Position numbers and translations under genes: made by a program. Below are positions 6,767-15,544 of a stretch of 44,706 bases of DNA, piece by piece. The notes beneath the pieces are model-generated. The model did no database searches and was not told where the DNA came from. It saw only the letters and a list, made by a program, of their open reading frames with translations. Source of the DNA: Candidatus Nitrosocosmicus sp. (GTDB lineage: Archaea; Thermoproteota; Nitrososphaeria; Nitrososphaerales; Nitrososphaeraceae); the NCBI GenBank assembly GCA_025934495.1, contig JAICXY010000017.1:1-44706 (forward strand), in the 5' to 3' direction. How positions within the stretch are numbered: the first letter of the stretch is position 1; each line of letters begins with the position of its first letter.

Positions 6767-8398
6767 TTAAGTGGATGTAGATTTTGCAATATAGTGAGTA
6801 ACTACAGGTTGAGGACCACCTTTGATAAGCGTTCGTATTCTATTTTCCATATTCTGGATATTCTTGGTAACGCGTTCATGATGACGCATATGGTCAGTCC
6901 AAGAATCTGCAATTCGGATCTCAATATAATGTCCAAAATCGGATGGATCTTGGAATAATTCCCAATAGGCCATACCCTCACTTTTAAGATGCCTCCCTAA
7001 TTCACGTATGTTCTGTTCAAACTCAACAGATAATTTAGGGTCAATCCTATACTCAATTGTAATAAGGGTTTGATCATCACTTCGTGTTGGTTCAACCAAT
7101 AAATGAGGAGGGAGTGACCAATGGTCACTGCTTGCAGGTGTAAAGTTTAGATCATTCACGAAAGTAGTACTGTAATACTTTCTGGAAACGATGGTTGCAC
7201 CTAATGCTATCGAAGCTATATACAAGGTAGGTGGAATTCCAAACATGTTAGCCAATGCACCCCATATAATACTTCCAAATGCCAAGCCACCATTTAGTAC
7301 AAGTAGATAAACTGCTAATACTCTAGCTCCGATCCAATTCGGGGCAGATTTCATTCCAACAGTATAGAGTTTTGATAATATAGTGATGTATGCAATTCCA
7401 CCTAAACCCATAACAATACAAAGAATATCAAAATTTCGCATATATCCCATTATGAATATCACTGTTGCCAATATTCCAATTGATATCGTAAGAAAAGATT
7501 CTACTGAAAATCTAGATGACAATTTTGGCAATATTGCAATCCCTCCAATTATTGCCCCAGTACCAAAAGATCCTAATAGCAATCCAAAACCTGTGGAATC
7601 TATTCTTAATTCATGTTTAGCTAAAATGGGTAAAAGAGATAATAGTGCGCTACTACATAATGTGAACAAAATTGAGCGTACAATTAATACATGAGCTGCT
7701 TGAGAATAGCGTACATAACGTATCTGAGCACGAATCGCTCCAATGATAGTTTCAGGTGGCTGAAAGCTTTGAACATTAGACTTTCTCGGTAATCGAATAA
7801 TGACTATAATCATAACAATAAATGAAACGGAATTGAGAAAAAAAACAGTCCATGGAGCAATTGCGGTCACAATAAAGCCACCTATAGTCGGGCCAACCGC
7901 ACGACCAATATTACTTGCTACAGCGCTGAGAGTAAGAGCTGCAGGAATATCGGATCTTGACACTAACGAACTCATGGCAGGAATAATAGGGGTTCTAATC
8001 AAAGTTGTACCAGCTCCTAGTGCAAAAGTCAGTATTAATAATAAAGAAGGTGTAATAATACCAAAAAGGGTAAGAATTCCCAAGATTATAGATACTGAAA
8101 ACATGTATCCACATGTAATCAAAAGTATATTCTTTCGGTCAAAAATATCAGACAACGCTCCTGATGGTAAAGCAAAGAGAAAAATTGGTAGCGTGCTTGC
8201 AGTTGTAATAAGGGAAACAAATAAAGGATTTGGAGCAATATAAGTCATTAACCATGATGCCCCTACATCATGCATTGCTGAGCCAATATATGAAAAGAGG
8301 ACAGCAAACCACAATGCCCTATATAGACCAGCTCTAAAAGGTTTCAAACCTGATGGCGAGTTTTTTCCTTCTTTACCTGATGGTCCTATCCCTTCCAT
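6767..8398 (-). CDS. MFS efflux transporter with C-terminal ferredoxin-like (monooxygenase-type) domain
   Basis: The 543-residue product has a major facilitator superfamily core of about twelve membrane helices (residues ~25-415), of the MFS_3 (DUF894) exporter type. Seen features are ALPSGALSDIFDRKNIL (motif A between helices 2 and 3, about residues 76-92), GAGTTLIRTPIIPAMSSLV and NIGRAVGPTIGGFI. A soluble domain of about 105 residues follows (from LITIEYRIDPKLSVEFEQNI), ending VTHYIAKSTST. It resembles the dimeric alpha-beta-barrel antibiotic-biosynthesis monooxygenase fold and occurs fused to MFS_3 proteins in bacteria. Substrate is unknown. The gene is isolated between a gene-free stretch and a large transposon graveyard and reads like a laterally acquired bacterial-type gene; that is inference. 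Confidence 0.85.
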   Translation of the reverse strand: MEGIGPSGKEGKNSPSGLKPFRAGLYRALWFAVLFSYIGSAMHDVGASWLMTYIAPNPLFVSLITTASTLPIFLFALPSGALSDIFDRKNILLITCGYMFSVSIILGILTLFGIITPSLLLILTFALGAGTTLIRTPIIPAMSSLVSRSDIPAALTLSAVASNIGRAVGPTIGGFIVTAIAPWTVFFLNSVSFIVMIIVIIRLPRKSNVQSFQPPETIIGAIRAQIRYVRYSQAAHVLIVRSILFTLCSSALLSLLPILAKHELRIDSTGFGLLLGSFGTGAIIGGIAILPKLSSRFSVESFLTISIGILATVIFIMGYMRNFDILCIVMGLGGIAYITILSKLYTVGMKSAPNWIGARVLAVYLLVLNGGLAFGSIIWGALANMFGIPPTLYIASIALGATIVSRKYYSTTFVNDLNFTPASSDHWSLPPHLLVEPTRSDDQTLITIEYRIDPKLSVEFEQNIRELGRHLKSEGMAYWELFQDPSDFGHYIEIRIADSWTDHMRHHERVTKNIQNMENRIRTLIKGGPQPVVTHYIAKSTST

Positions 8399-8579
8399 AG
8401 GAAATAAATCATTTATCAGAAGTATACATTTTTCGGACTGAATATAAGATAGTGCCTATTTGCCTAACAGAAATCAATTAGATCATATTATGGTGTTTCA
8501 AATGCAGCTGGAAAAATTTATACCTCATAACCATGCGCTAAAACAAATGGCATAGTAAATGTCTCGAAAATCGTGTGAA

Positions 8580-9010
8580 GGTACATTTATAATTCGAAAC
8601 AGGCAGCTTTATCCCCAATGCCGTGTCGGCTAATTCCAAGCATATACTTTATCGATTTAATAGTACATGCCAAATCTATTCTCAATTTCTTACTATATCC
8701 ATACAGTCCTCTATCATCATAACCTGGATCAGCAACCATATACCGTAAGGAGGATAAATAGAAAATCAAAATGATAAACAGATTAAAGGAATATAAACAT
8801 CTTATTGTCTCACACGTTATCAGGTGTAATTCCATCGACTCCAGTTAGAGGTACTATAATATTACCTGATGCTATAAACGTTAGATTAATTTATCCAAAG
8901 GCATATAGTTGGTATAACTATATCCCAACCCCTTGCATCTGCATCGATTTTAGGAAAAAGAGGTAATATAACGCATTGTTGCATCATTCCGCGATTTTCT
9001 AAAACATTTA
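8580..9010 (-). mobile_element. DDE transposase remnant, family 'A' (C-terminal end lost)
   Basis: This decayed fragment aligns by eye with the longer copies at 40957-42143 and 23391-24414. On the minus strand it encodes YMVADPGYDDRGLYGYSKK, matching YMIADPGYDDKRLYEYSK in the 41-kb copy, and upstream of it a broken version of the DARWGYSHT region. The part between that block and the left end is internally deleted. The left edge keeps the sub-terminal sequence TATAATTCGAAACAGGCAG, a variant of the family end. No (ACC)n microsatellite is present, so this copy shows the ancestral state of the DARWGYSH site. Confidence 0.65.
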
Positions 9011-9119
9011 GCTAACCTAATCATACATCCATGTGAACTGGCCCATCTACAACCAATCTCTAGTTAGAAGAGATGAAATACTGATTGACTTTGACATTAT
9101 AAACAACCGGAATATTGAA

Positions 9120-9560
9120 TTAAAAGAGATGAACTAAGGCAAAATAGGTGAACCATTTCATTATCCTAATACTTTTCTCCTTCTTTTACTTGGTTATGCC
9201 AAAGCATATTTTCATTTGCCATACAGGCAAACCGAAGAGGGAATGACACAAGGTCATGCTAAAGGAAAAATACCATCTATCCCAGATTTTACAACAATAA
9301 ACATAGAAGAATAAACAAATTAAATGTTCCAATAAATAATGACAAAGATGGAATCTCTAAAGATGATTACATTATCATTGCAACATATAGCAACGGCATC
9401 AAGGTTACCAATAGATGTTTCGTTGGGAGAGATAAATAGCATATAAAAAATAATATTAAAAAATAAAGATATAGCAGTTAATGTCACGATAAAGAAAATT
9501 CTTTCAATGATGAAGGTAACTGATGTTGAGCATGTTCACGATAGTATACCCATTAACATA
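9120..9560 (+). mobile_element. IS5-like transposase remnant
   Basis: The plus strand encodes, in broken frames, the N-terminal and first catalytic region of an archaeal IS5-family-like transposase. Readable pieces are GKIGEPFHYPNTFLLLLLGY, AKAYFHLPYRQTEEGMTQGH and YIIIATYSNGIKVTNR; the last corresponds to the usual catalytic IAIDSTGIKVTNRG block, with the Asp replaced by Tyr here. Stops and frameshifts are frequent, so it cannot make an active protein. Ends are not recognisable because neighbouring elements abut or interrupt it. Confidence 0.6.
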
Positions 9561-9619
9561 AATATACAAACTATGAATTTCTAAAATAAACAGAAAAATT
9601 TTCGAAGGTTTGAATACAT

Positions 9620-9932
9620 AAGCTAAATGGTATGGTATTCTTTTATCAATCGATATTATGTCAGGTTATCTATAGCCGAAGAAGAATATCTATTGAACTG
9701 TTGATAGAGCAGATCAAATCCGTATTTAGAATAAACCCGTTTCCAACCAGAGGATTTCAAACGGTATCTGCAATTGTACTTTTGTATGTTTTACTTTATC
9801 AAATAATGATGGTATACTATAACTGTAAAACTAAGAAAATAAATCCAAAATCAATAAAATGCATGCTTGGGACTGACTGATGAAATGGAATTCTGAATAA
9901 AGATGAACAGTATCGAATTATGACTAAGCCTC
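9620..9932 (+). mobile_element. DDE transposase remnant, family 'A' (C-terminal end), opposite orientation
   Basis: An open frame of 82 codons (9632-9880) encodes YSRRRISIELLIEQIKSVFR and RGFQTVSAIVLLYVLLYQIM, the C-terminal third of the same transposase whose 41-kb copy has YSRRRISIEPLIEHIKSV. The glutamate in this block is probably the last catalytic residue. The right end, closing with TATGACTAAGCCTC at 9919-9932, is the reverse complement of the family terminal repeat GAGGCATGGTCATA seen at 40957. It points opposite to the fragment at 8580-9010, so the two pieces come from two insertions or from one rearranged copy. Confidence 0.7.
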
Positions 9933-9949
9933 ATGTTAACTCTAACTCG

Positions 9950-10210
9950 AAGAGGCTGTGTGGTATGAAGGTAGGATAGTAGCGGATGTAGTGATGGTAA
10001 TCTGCTTGCCTGAATACAAGTATAAAGTTATCATCACGATCTTAAAGCCGGGTAAAAGATCTACAATCAGCAGATCAGTTAGATAACTCCACATCCTTGT
10101 GGCGGGATAGAGATGAACATCACATCTCTAGTAGGTAAACGCACCATGAGTATGCGTCTACTAATGAAGGAAATGGAAATAAGATCTCTTGTATGATTAC
10201 TTGCAAACAG
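9950..10210 (+). mobile_element. Possible remnant of a TnpB (IS200/IS605-type) 3' end
   Basis: This stretch is less AT-rich than its surroundings. One frame reads CGGIEMNITSLVGKRTMSMR, which resembles, from memory, the ends of archaeal TnpB proteins. Short inverted repeats occur (AGAGATG and CATCTCT near 10106-10126; AGTAG and CTACT near 10129-10161). TnpB genes overlap a guide-RNA scaffold at their 3' end, so structured sequence here would fit. The evidence is a short similarity plus small hairpins, so this is a weak call. Confidence 0.22.
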
Positions 10211-10289
10211 ATATAAGTTCGATTCCATCAATTTTCTTATCATTTCTTTGTTTTCATACTATTGTTATCCAAAAAAATCACTACTACTG

Positions 10290-11190
10290 TTCAAATCATT
10301 CACTGCTGGCTTGACAGTACAAGAATCTGATGATATTTACGATAAATAGATAGTAAAAAGATATCATAAATGAAAATAAGCATCTATCAAAAAGAAAGAA
10401 TAGAGAACGAGATGTGGTTTCAGGAAGGCCTTTCAAACTAGGTGTTAAAAACATGTTTCCGATGCTGCTTGTTTATTGTCACCTTTATGTAACTTACACT
10501 CTAAATGGCTTTTTATTTGATTTGGATCAAAAGAGCAAAGTCTGCAGAGATATACAAAAGATGGAGCCACCTATCAGAAACTATTTACCGATACCTCAAA
10601 ATTATATAACATAACAAAAAGGTTAAAGATCCACAAGAGATTGAACAATATTTTCCTAGCTTTCTTGCTTTTATAATTGTACATAGAACAACAGATACAA
10701 TCAAGACCCGTATATAAGAGTGGCAGAAAGATGTTCTCTATTGAGAAAAGAAAAAAAGGTATATACGATAAAGACACATCTTGTGCCTAATAATCGTGGT
10801 ATTATCATCCATAAAGTAGGTGATAAGAATGGAAGAAAAGACATGACTATATACTGAATATATAAAGAAAATTATCCTCTGATCCCAAAACAAGTTGTTA
10901 ATGTAGTTGATTTAGGATATCTTGGTATAGAAAAGGATTTTCCAAAACAACTCTCATTCACATAACCTATAATAAAAAAGAAATCAAGGACTATCGCAAG
11001 AAGAAGAATAAGAAATAGAATATAACAAAAACCATTCTAAAAAAAAGAAGTGATTGATCATGCTCTAGGTGCAGATTGAAAAAATGCAGGATACTAGAAG
11101 ATGTATTTAAAAACAAAGTGATGAGAAAATATAACAAGGCTCAGACATAGTAGCAGGTTTAGTAAATTATAGAATATTAAATCATAACTA
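10290..11190 (+). mobile_element. IS5-like (DDE_Tnp_4 type) transposase remnant
   Basis: A broken reading frame runs through this stretch. Pieces include RPFKLGVKNMFPMLLVYCHL and FLFDLDQKSKVCRDIQKMEP, from an uninterrupted frame at 10414-10614. They continue with YFPSFLAF, then RKMFS-KKRYT-IKTHLVPNN, GDKNGRK-DYTIY, PKQVVNVVDLGYLGIEKDFP and LVNYRILNH. The order N-terminal helical region, catalytic core, then the DLGYLG block is that of IS5-related DDE_Tnp_4 transposases. At least five frameshifts or stops prevent translation. A second, more decayed copy lies on the minus strand at 37160-37620. Confidence 0.65.
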
Positions 11191-11438
11191 GGCCAGAACC
11201 AAATACAAAATCAATGATTGAATGGTGTTGAGGGTAGTTTCTGATTATACAAGAGATCTAGGTAATAATATAACAAATCTTAAAGATATGAATCCATTTT
11301 AAAATTAAATACAACTTATTTTAAAGTTTACAAATTAAATTGACTAGAAATAAAAATAAATCTAAATGTATTTTTATTTGTTAAATATGTGCAAAGAATA
11401 AATAAACATTTACATAGAATTTCATTTATTTTAATATT

Positions 11439-11603
11439 ATGGCACATTTTGCCTGCCAAAAGTGTGGAGAACCATATGATGCTTTCCCACCTAATGAAAC
11501 ATATAGGAAAGTATCTAAGTATTCGGATAGAAATACCATACCTACAACAAATAAATGTAATTTATGTGGAAACATCAATAGGATCTATTGGAGAACTCAA
11601 TAG
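11439..11603 (+). CDS. Small zinc-ribbon protein (54 residues)
   Basis: This short intact frame is embedded in decayed transposon sequence. The product starts MAHFACQKCGEPYDAFPPNE and ends NKCNLCGNINRIYWRTQ. The two CxxC pairs (Cys6/Cys9 and Cys40/Cys43) make a classic zinc ribbon, and the spacing of 30 residues between pairs is normal. Nothing upstream in frame extends it. Similar tiny zinc-ribbon proteins of unknown role are common in Thaumarchaeota, where they may bind RNA or partner proteins. The frame has no stop or frameshift although all its neighbours are broken, which argues that it is a functional gene; expression is not shown. Confidence 0.72.
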   Translation: MAHFACQKCGEPYDAFPPNETYRKVSKYSDRNTIPTTNKCNLCGNINRIYWRTQ

Positions 11604-11752
11604 TATAAATTAGTATTATATACCCGCCTATCTAAAAAAAATATTTTTGATACTGTTATTTTAATCATATTTAAATAAAATTTAATAGGAGATTTATATT
11701 ATTTTCAATTGGATGAATCAATTTTAACTTTTATAGCATATCAATAAAAATA

Positions 11753-12208
11753 GGACTCTGTTAACTTAAGAAAAAAACAATATCTTCAGGAAGACCCTAT
11801 ATTCTATGAAATCCAGAAAAAGAACACCTTCACAAATTATTGGATATGGATTACATTTGTACATTTTAGGTATATCCCGTTGACATATCAAAAGAACTAA
11901 ATATGTCTATTGTAATAGAGCGTTTTCTGTCTAACGTTGTAGATAAGTATGGATTACATTCTGTTTCATCAGACGGTGATGGTACTGGGTACCCGCAAGC
12001 TCGCAAGTTTTTTTAAACAAAACATCACCTTCAATCTACTTACGAGAAAAGTATTATACAAAGAATAATACATTACATAAAAGATAGAACTGAAAACTTT
12101 GACTACTTTCCATGCAGAAAAAAGAATGTAAATTAAAACATAAAAGAATTGGCTTAATCTATATGTAGTCTATTTCAACAAATAATGGTGTATTAAGTGA
12201 ATAGAGCC
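11753..12208 (+). mobile_element. IS6-like element remnant
   Basis: The left end reads GGACTCTGTTAACTTAAG, one inserted base away from the GGCTCTGTTAACTTAAG terminal repeat of the element at 43471-44162. The right end, TTAAGTGAATAGAGCC, is a decayed copy of the opposite terminal repeat. Inside, the plus strand reads RTPSQIIGYGLHLYI, then VERFLSNVVDKYGLHSVSSD, then IKDRTENFDYFPCRKK, each matching the intact-length copy. About 240 bases of the transposase centre are missing, so the element is a deletion derivative. No target duplication can be seen. Confidence 0.75.
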
Positions 12209-12835
12209 GTTTAAATATACCACAGTCCTTTTATATATATGTCAGAAATATACACCCGTCACAATTATGAATTGTGAAATATATTTTTATTTCCTAGAAT
12301 GTCATATCGAAACTATCAAAAGATTTGAAATGGCTTATTTTGATAACAATGTTTATGTTTGGAAAGAAGAACAAAAGTGCACTTCAATAAAATCTCCAGA
12401 AAAAGAAAATAGATGATTTTTTTATACACAAAAATTCTACAATAAGGTATCAAAGTGAAAAATTTGTTCGGGGGGCGTTTTCCTAACAAATATTGTAGAA
12501 GAATGCGGTCAACATTCAGGTTCATTAGATAAAGAAAGGTGGAGCATTCGGTATCATTAATATTATAGATTTTTAAAACAATAAAACATATTTAGTTGTA
12601 AACTTTAAAAAAACACCATTGAAATGACGGTTATATGTACCAAAAAGAAAGAATAAGAATTTAGATGACTTTTTCAATGTCAATAGAAGAAGTATAAACT
12701 AAAATATTTAAAGTATTAGCACAATACATTTATCGATTAGCATGCGATTAAATGTCTTGGTAACAAAGCAATCAAAAAATGAAAAAATTAAGAAATAAAC
12801 AAAATTGAAATTAATGTTCGTACAAAAAACAATAT
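12209..12835. other. Gene-free stretch before bluB
   Basis: I can assign nothing here. Several short frames exist, for example a 28-codon frame from an ATG near 12331, but none has a recognisable motif. A G-run followed by CGTTTTCC near 12470 is unusual in this AT-rich sequence and may belong to another decayed element. Confidence 0.4.
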
Positions 12836-13453
12836 ATGTCAGATCATTGTAATCAAGGATTTTCTGATTTTGAAAAAGATATCTTTTATAGAGTAATTTT
12901 TTCTAGAAGGGATGTAAGACAAAATTTTATAAAGAAAAACATAGAAGATAAAATCCTCATTAAAATTTTAAATGCAGCCCATCATGCTCCTTCAGTAGGT
13001 TTTTCACAGCCATGGAATTTTATTTTAATTAAGGATAAAACAATTCGTGGAAGAATCAAACAGTCTTTTTTAACTGAAAGGTTAAAGTCTATTGATCTTT
13101 TGAATGATGATAAAGAGAGACAACAAAAATATTTAGAATTAAAACTGGAAGGAATTCTAGAATCTGACATTAACATATGTGTAACATATGACCATAATAG
13201 GTTTGGGCCTTTTGTAATAGGAAGAATGACAATAGACGATGCCGGTATATATAGCGTCTGCTGTGCTATTCAAAATCTCTGGCTTGCATCAAGGGTTGAG
13301 GGAATTGGCGTAGGATGGGTTAGTATATTAAATAATTCCGATCTGGAAGATATTTTAAATTTACCTAAAAATATAAAACCTATTGCATATTTATGTTTGG
13401 GATATGTAGATGAATTTAATGATTCTCCAGATTTGGAAAAAAAAATTGGATAA
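12836..13453 (+). CDS. bluB: BluB-like 5,6-dimethylbenzimidazole synthase, apparently frameshifted at the C-terminus
   Basis: BluB cleaves reduced FMN with oxygen to make 5,6-dimethylbenzimidazole, the lower ligand of cobalamin. The 205-residue product follows the BluB pattern within the nitroreductase fold: FYRVIFSRRDVRQNFIKKNI (about residues 17-36), AAHHAPSVGFSQPWNFILIK (about 48-67) with the FMN-binding PSVGFSQPWNF block, LEGILESDINICVTYD, a Gly-Pro-Phe segment, then CAIQNLWLASRVEGIGVGWV. Normal BluB is about 225 residues with a basic C-terminal segment. Here the frame ends early at a run of nine A's (13437-13445). A one-base change there would continue through KRLNLKDVIFFEKW to a stop at 13540-13542, giving about 235 residues. 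No cobalamin genes adjoin it. Confidence 0.82.
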   Translation: MSDHCNQGFSDFEKDIFYRVIFSRRDVRQNFIKKNIEDKILIKILNAAHHAPSVGFSQPWNFILIKDKTIRGRIKQSFLTERLKSIDLLNDDKERQQKYLELKLEGILESDINICVTYDHNRFGPFVIGRMTIDDAGIYSVCCAIQNLWLASRVEGIGVGWVSILNNSDLEDILNLPKNIKPIAYLCLGYVDEFNDSPDLEKKIG

Positions 13454-13662
13454 AGAGATTGAATTTAAAAGATGTAATATTCTTTGAGAAATGGAATGAG
13501 GATAATAATATTAATTGGAAGAATTTTAAAAGTCTATATTAACAATAATGTATAAAACAAATAATCCATTATAGTTTCATTAAATGACATCTATTAAATA
13601 TCGAATTTATAATATGTTATATGACCTTCTTATCAAAATATTTTAAAAATAAAGTATGCTTT

Positions 13663-14846
13663 GTTAACAGCTCTGTAAACATAAAGGCAAATCCTCTTGT
13701 AAAATATTAGTGATCACTTTGGCATTATTTTTATTATAAATATTCTTCCACTTGCTAACTGTTGCTTTTCCTATTTCTTGCTAGTCTTTAAATGTAAAAT
13801 TGTTGATTGCCGTTTGCCTTTGTACCCATGGTAAATTACTTCAATTAAGTTGAGCTCTGGTGATCTTACGGTAGAAATACAAATTTTATTTGTGGACAAT
13901 ATCTTTGCCAACTTTGATTTGTGTGCTGATAGATTATCAACTATAAGAAAGATATTCTGGATGTTTTTATCATCATATCTTTTATCCACCCTTTAAGGAA
14001 ATCAACAAACTGGTTCCCTGTTTTATTTCTATAACAATGAACATGCATCTTATCATTTGTACTGTCATGGCTCCAAAAATGTTTAATAGTCCTCTTATCT
14101 TTTGAGCCTTCTCTATCTTTACTTGTGTTGATGACCAGGATGTGCCGCCATGGGTCTTTGCTGCTACATGCTCTTTCTCATCTGCATAAAGTAACGCAGA
14201 ATTCGAAGGTGTATTATACCTTAGCTGTTGTTCGATATACTTTTTTCAAAGTGTATTCTGGATTATTGCTTCTTTTATTTGATAAAAGGTTTTAGATTTC
14301 TTCCATTTTATTTATTTTTCAAAAGGATATCCATTATTTCTGCAGAAATGGCTTATTTTATCCACCAGTTTTAGATCATACATAAGAAAGCCTGATGCCA
14401 ATACGCGTAATGACCAAGTAGAAAAACACAAACCATAACATTTGGATTTGATGATGTTATATCAATAATCTTCTTTTCTATACTATCATCAAACTTGTAT
14501 TGTTTATGATCATATTTTTTTGATATGAGATCATCAATTCCTTTTTCATTGAATCTATGTATCCATTTTCTTATATTATTATCAATGATGACGATTGGTT
14601 ATCTTTCTTATCTGCGGTATTGTGTATCCTTCGTCTTTGAGCAGGATTACCTTGGCTCTATATCTGCATTTTACATCTTCAAGGGTCATGTGTAAAATAT
14701 TCTTTTCATCAGTGGTAAGTATTATGATGAGGAATGTACCCCTCATAGTATTACTAAAGAGGGTCAAGCTAAAGGTATTATGATATCTAAACAGTCACCA
14801 TTAATTTTACAGAAAAATATGCCATGCCTTTTATAGAACTGTTAAC
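13663..14846 (-). mobile_element. IS630-like insertion sequence, transposase degraded
   Basis: The ends are GTTAACAG (13663-13670) and CTGTTAAC (14839-14846), and the similarity continues inward for some 16 bases with two mismatches. The minus strand encodes first an N-terminal helix-turn-helix (IILTTDEKNILHMTLEDVKC, then KVILLKDEGYTIPQIRKITN, at 14582-14767) and last the catalytic end FLIVDNLSAHKSKLA and RSPELNLIEVIY (13771-13989). The latter is the IS630/Tc1 DDE signature with the glutamate of the SPELNLIE motif. Several frameshifts separate the pieces. The right end runs directly into a MITE (14835-15018), the two sharing the GTTAAC core. Confidence 0.75.
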
Positions 14847-15018
14847 TTAAGGTTTTTCTAGAATAGTTAGTCTATTCAAAATATCTATTACCACTCAATT
14901 TCAATAAAATCATGATATTTTGTGCACAATATAATCAATCTAATTTACAAAAATTTGAAGAAATTTATTTTATCATTGATAGCAGGTATGTGGAAAAATT
15001 CCTTAAGTTAACAGAGCC
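14835..15018 (+). mobile_element. MITE copy 1 with IS6-like terminal repeats
   Basis: A 184-bp non-coding element, about 90% identical by eye to the copy at 15358-15539 and in the same orientation. The right terminal repeat CTTAAGTTAACAGAGCC is perfect; the left one begins AGAACTGTTAACTTAAGG, the first bases having been replaced where it meets the end of the IS630-like element. The interior has no reading frame of note and includes the shared segments TTTTTCTAGAATAG and GATAGCAGGTATGTGG. Its terminal repeats match those of the IS6-like element at 43471-44162. Confidence 0.8.
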
Positions 15019-15123
15019 ATAAAGTATAGACAAAATATTAAATGCTAGATTTCAGTAATGTGGCTTTTATCAATTTTTTATTATATTTGATTTTTATAAA
15101 TTTATTTTATTAACTTAAAAAAA

Positions 15124-15198
15124 TGCCGGAGGCGGGACTTGAGCCCGCGACCTTTCGATTATGAGTCGAACGCTCTAACCAAGCTGAGCTACCCCGGC
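15124..15198 (-). tRNA. tRNA-Met (CAT), elongator type
   Basis: The minus strand folds as a complete cloverleaf: acceptor stem GCCGGGG paired with CTCCGGC (one G-U pair), D stem GCTC/GAGC, anticodon stem TTCGA/TCGAA around the loop CTCATAA with anticodon CAT, a short variable loop, and T stem GCGGG/CCCGC. The discriminator base is A and CCA is not encoded. The anticodon stem lacks the three G-C pairs of initiator tRNA, so it is an elongator Met; a CAT tRNA modified to read Ile (AUA) is the alternative, less likely by its acceptor stem. No intron is visible. Direct MITE copies stand on both sides. Confidence 0.93.
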
Positions 15199-15357
15199 AA
15201 GCTCAGCTCTGAATTAATTAGGCAATTGAACTAAAATACATACATTATATAATCTATTCATAAAGTCTGTGTTCACAAACTAAAATTGTTTTAGAATTAT
15301 AATGGATACTTTATTGTAATTATGTTTTTATTAAAATATATTTATCTTTATGTGAAG

Positions 15358-15539
15358 GGCTCTGTTAACTTAATGTTTTTCTAGAATAGTCAGTTTATTC
15401 AAAATATATTTCCACTCAATTTCAATAAATCATGATAATTTTGAGCACAATATAATCAATCTAATTTACAAAAATTTGAAGAAATTTATTTTATCATTGA
15501 TAGCAGGTATGTGGAAAAATTCCTTAAGTTAACAGAGCC
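15358..15539 (+). mobile_element. MITE copy 2 with IS6-like terminal repeats
   Basis: A 182-bp element bounded by GGCTCTGTTAACTTAA (15358-15373) and CCTTAAGTTAACAGAGCC (15522-15539), which are inverted repeats of each other. It contains no gene. It matches copy 1 over its whole length apart from a few substitutions and one- to three-base gaps. The flanking 8 bases (ATGTGAAG left, TTCGACAT right) are not the same, so no target duplication remains, probably because the right side abuts another decayed element. Confidence 0.85.
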
Positions 15540-15544
15540 TTCGA

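Noticed and set aside
7383-8243. Plus-strand frames of 103 and 147 codons opposite the MFS gene
   Set aside because: They are antisense to a well-supported transporter and encode no motif.
9880-9903. C/D-box guide RNA suggested by CTGATGA and a nearby CTGA
   Set aside because: It lies in the C-terminal end of a transposase relic and the C box does not match RUGAUGA.
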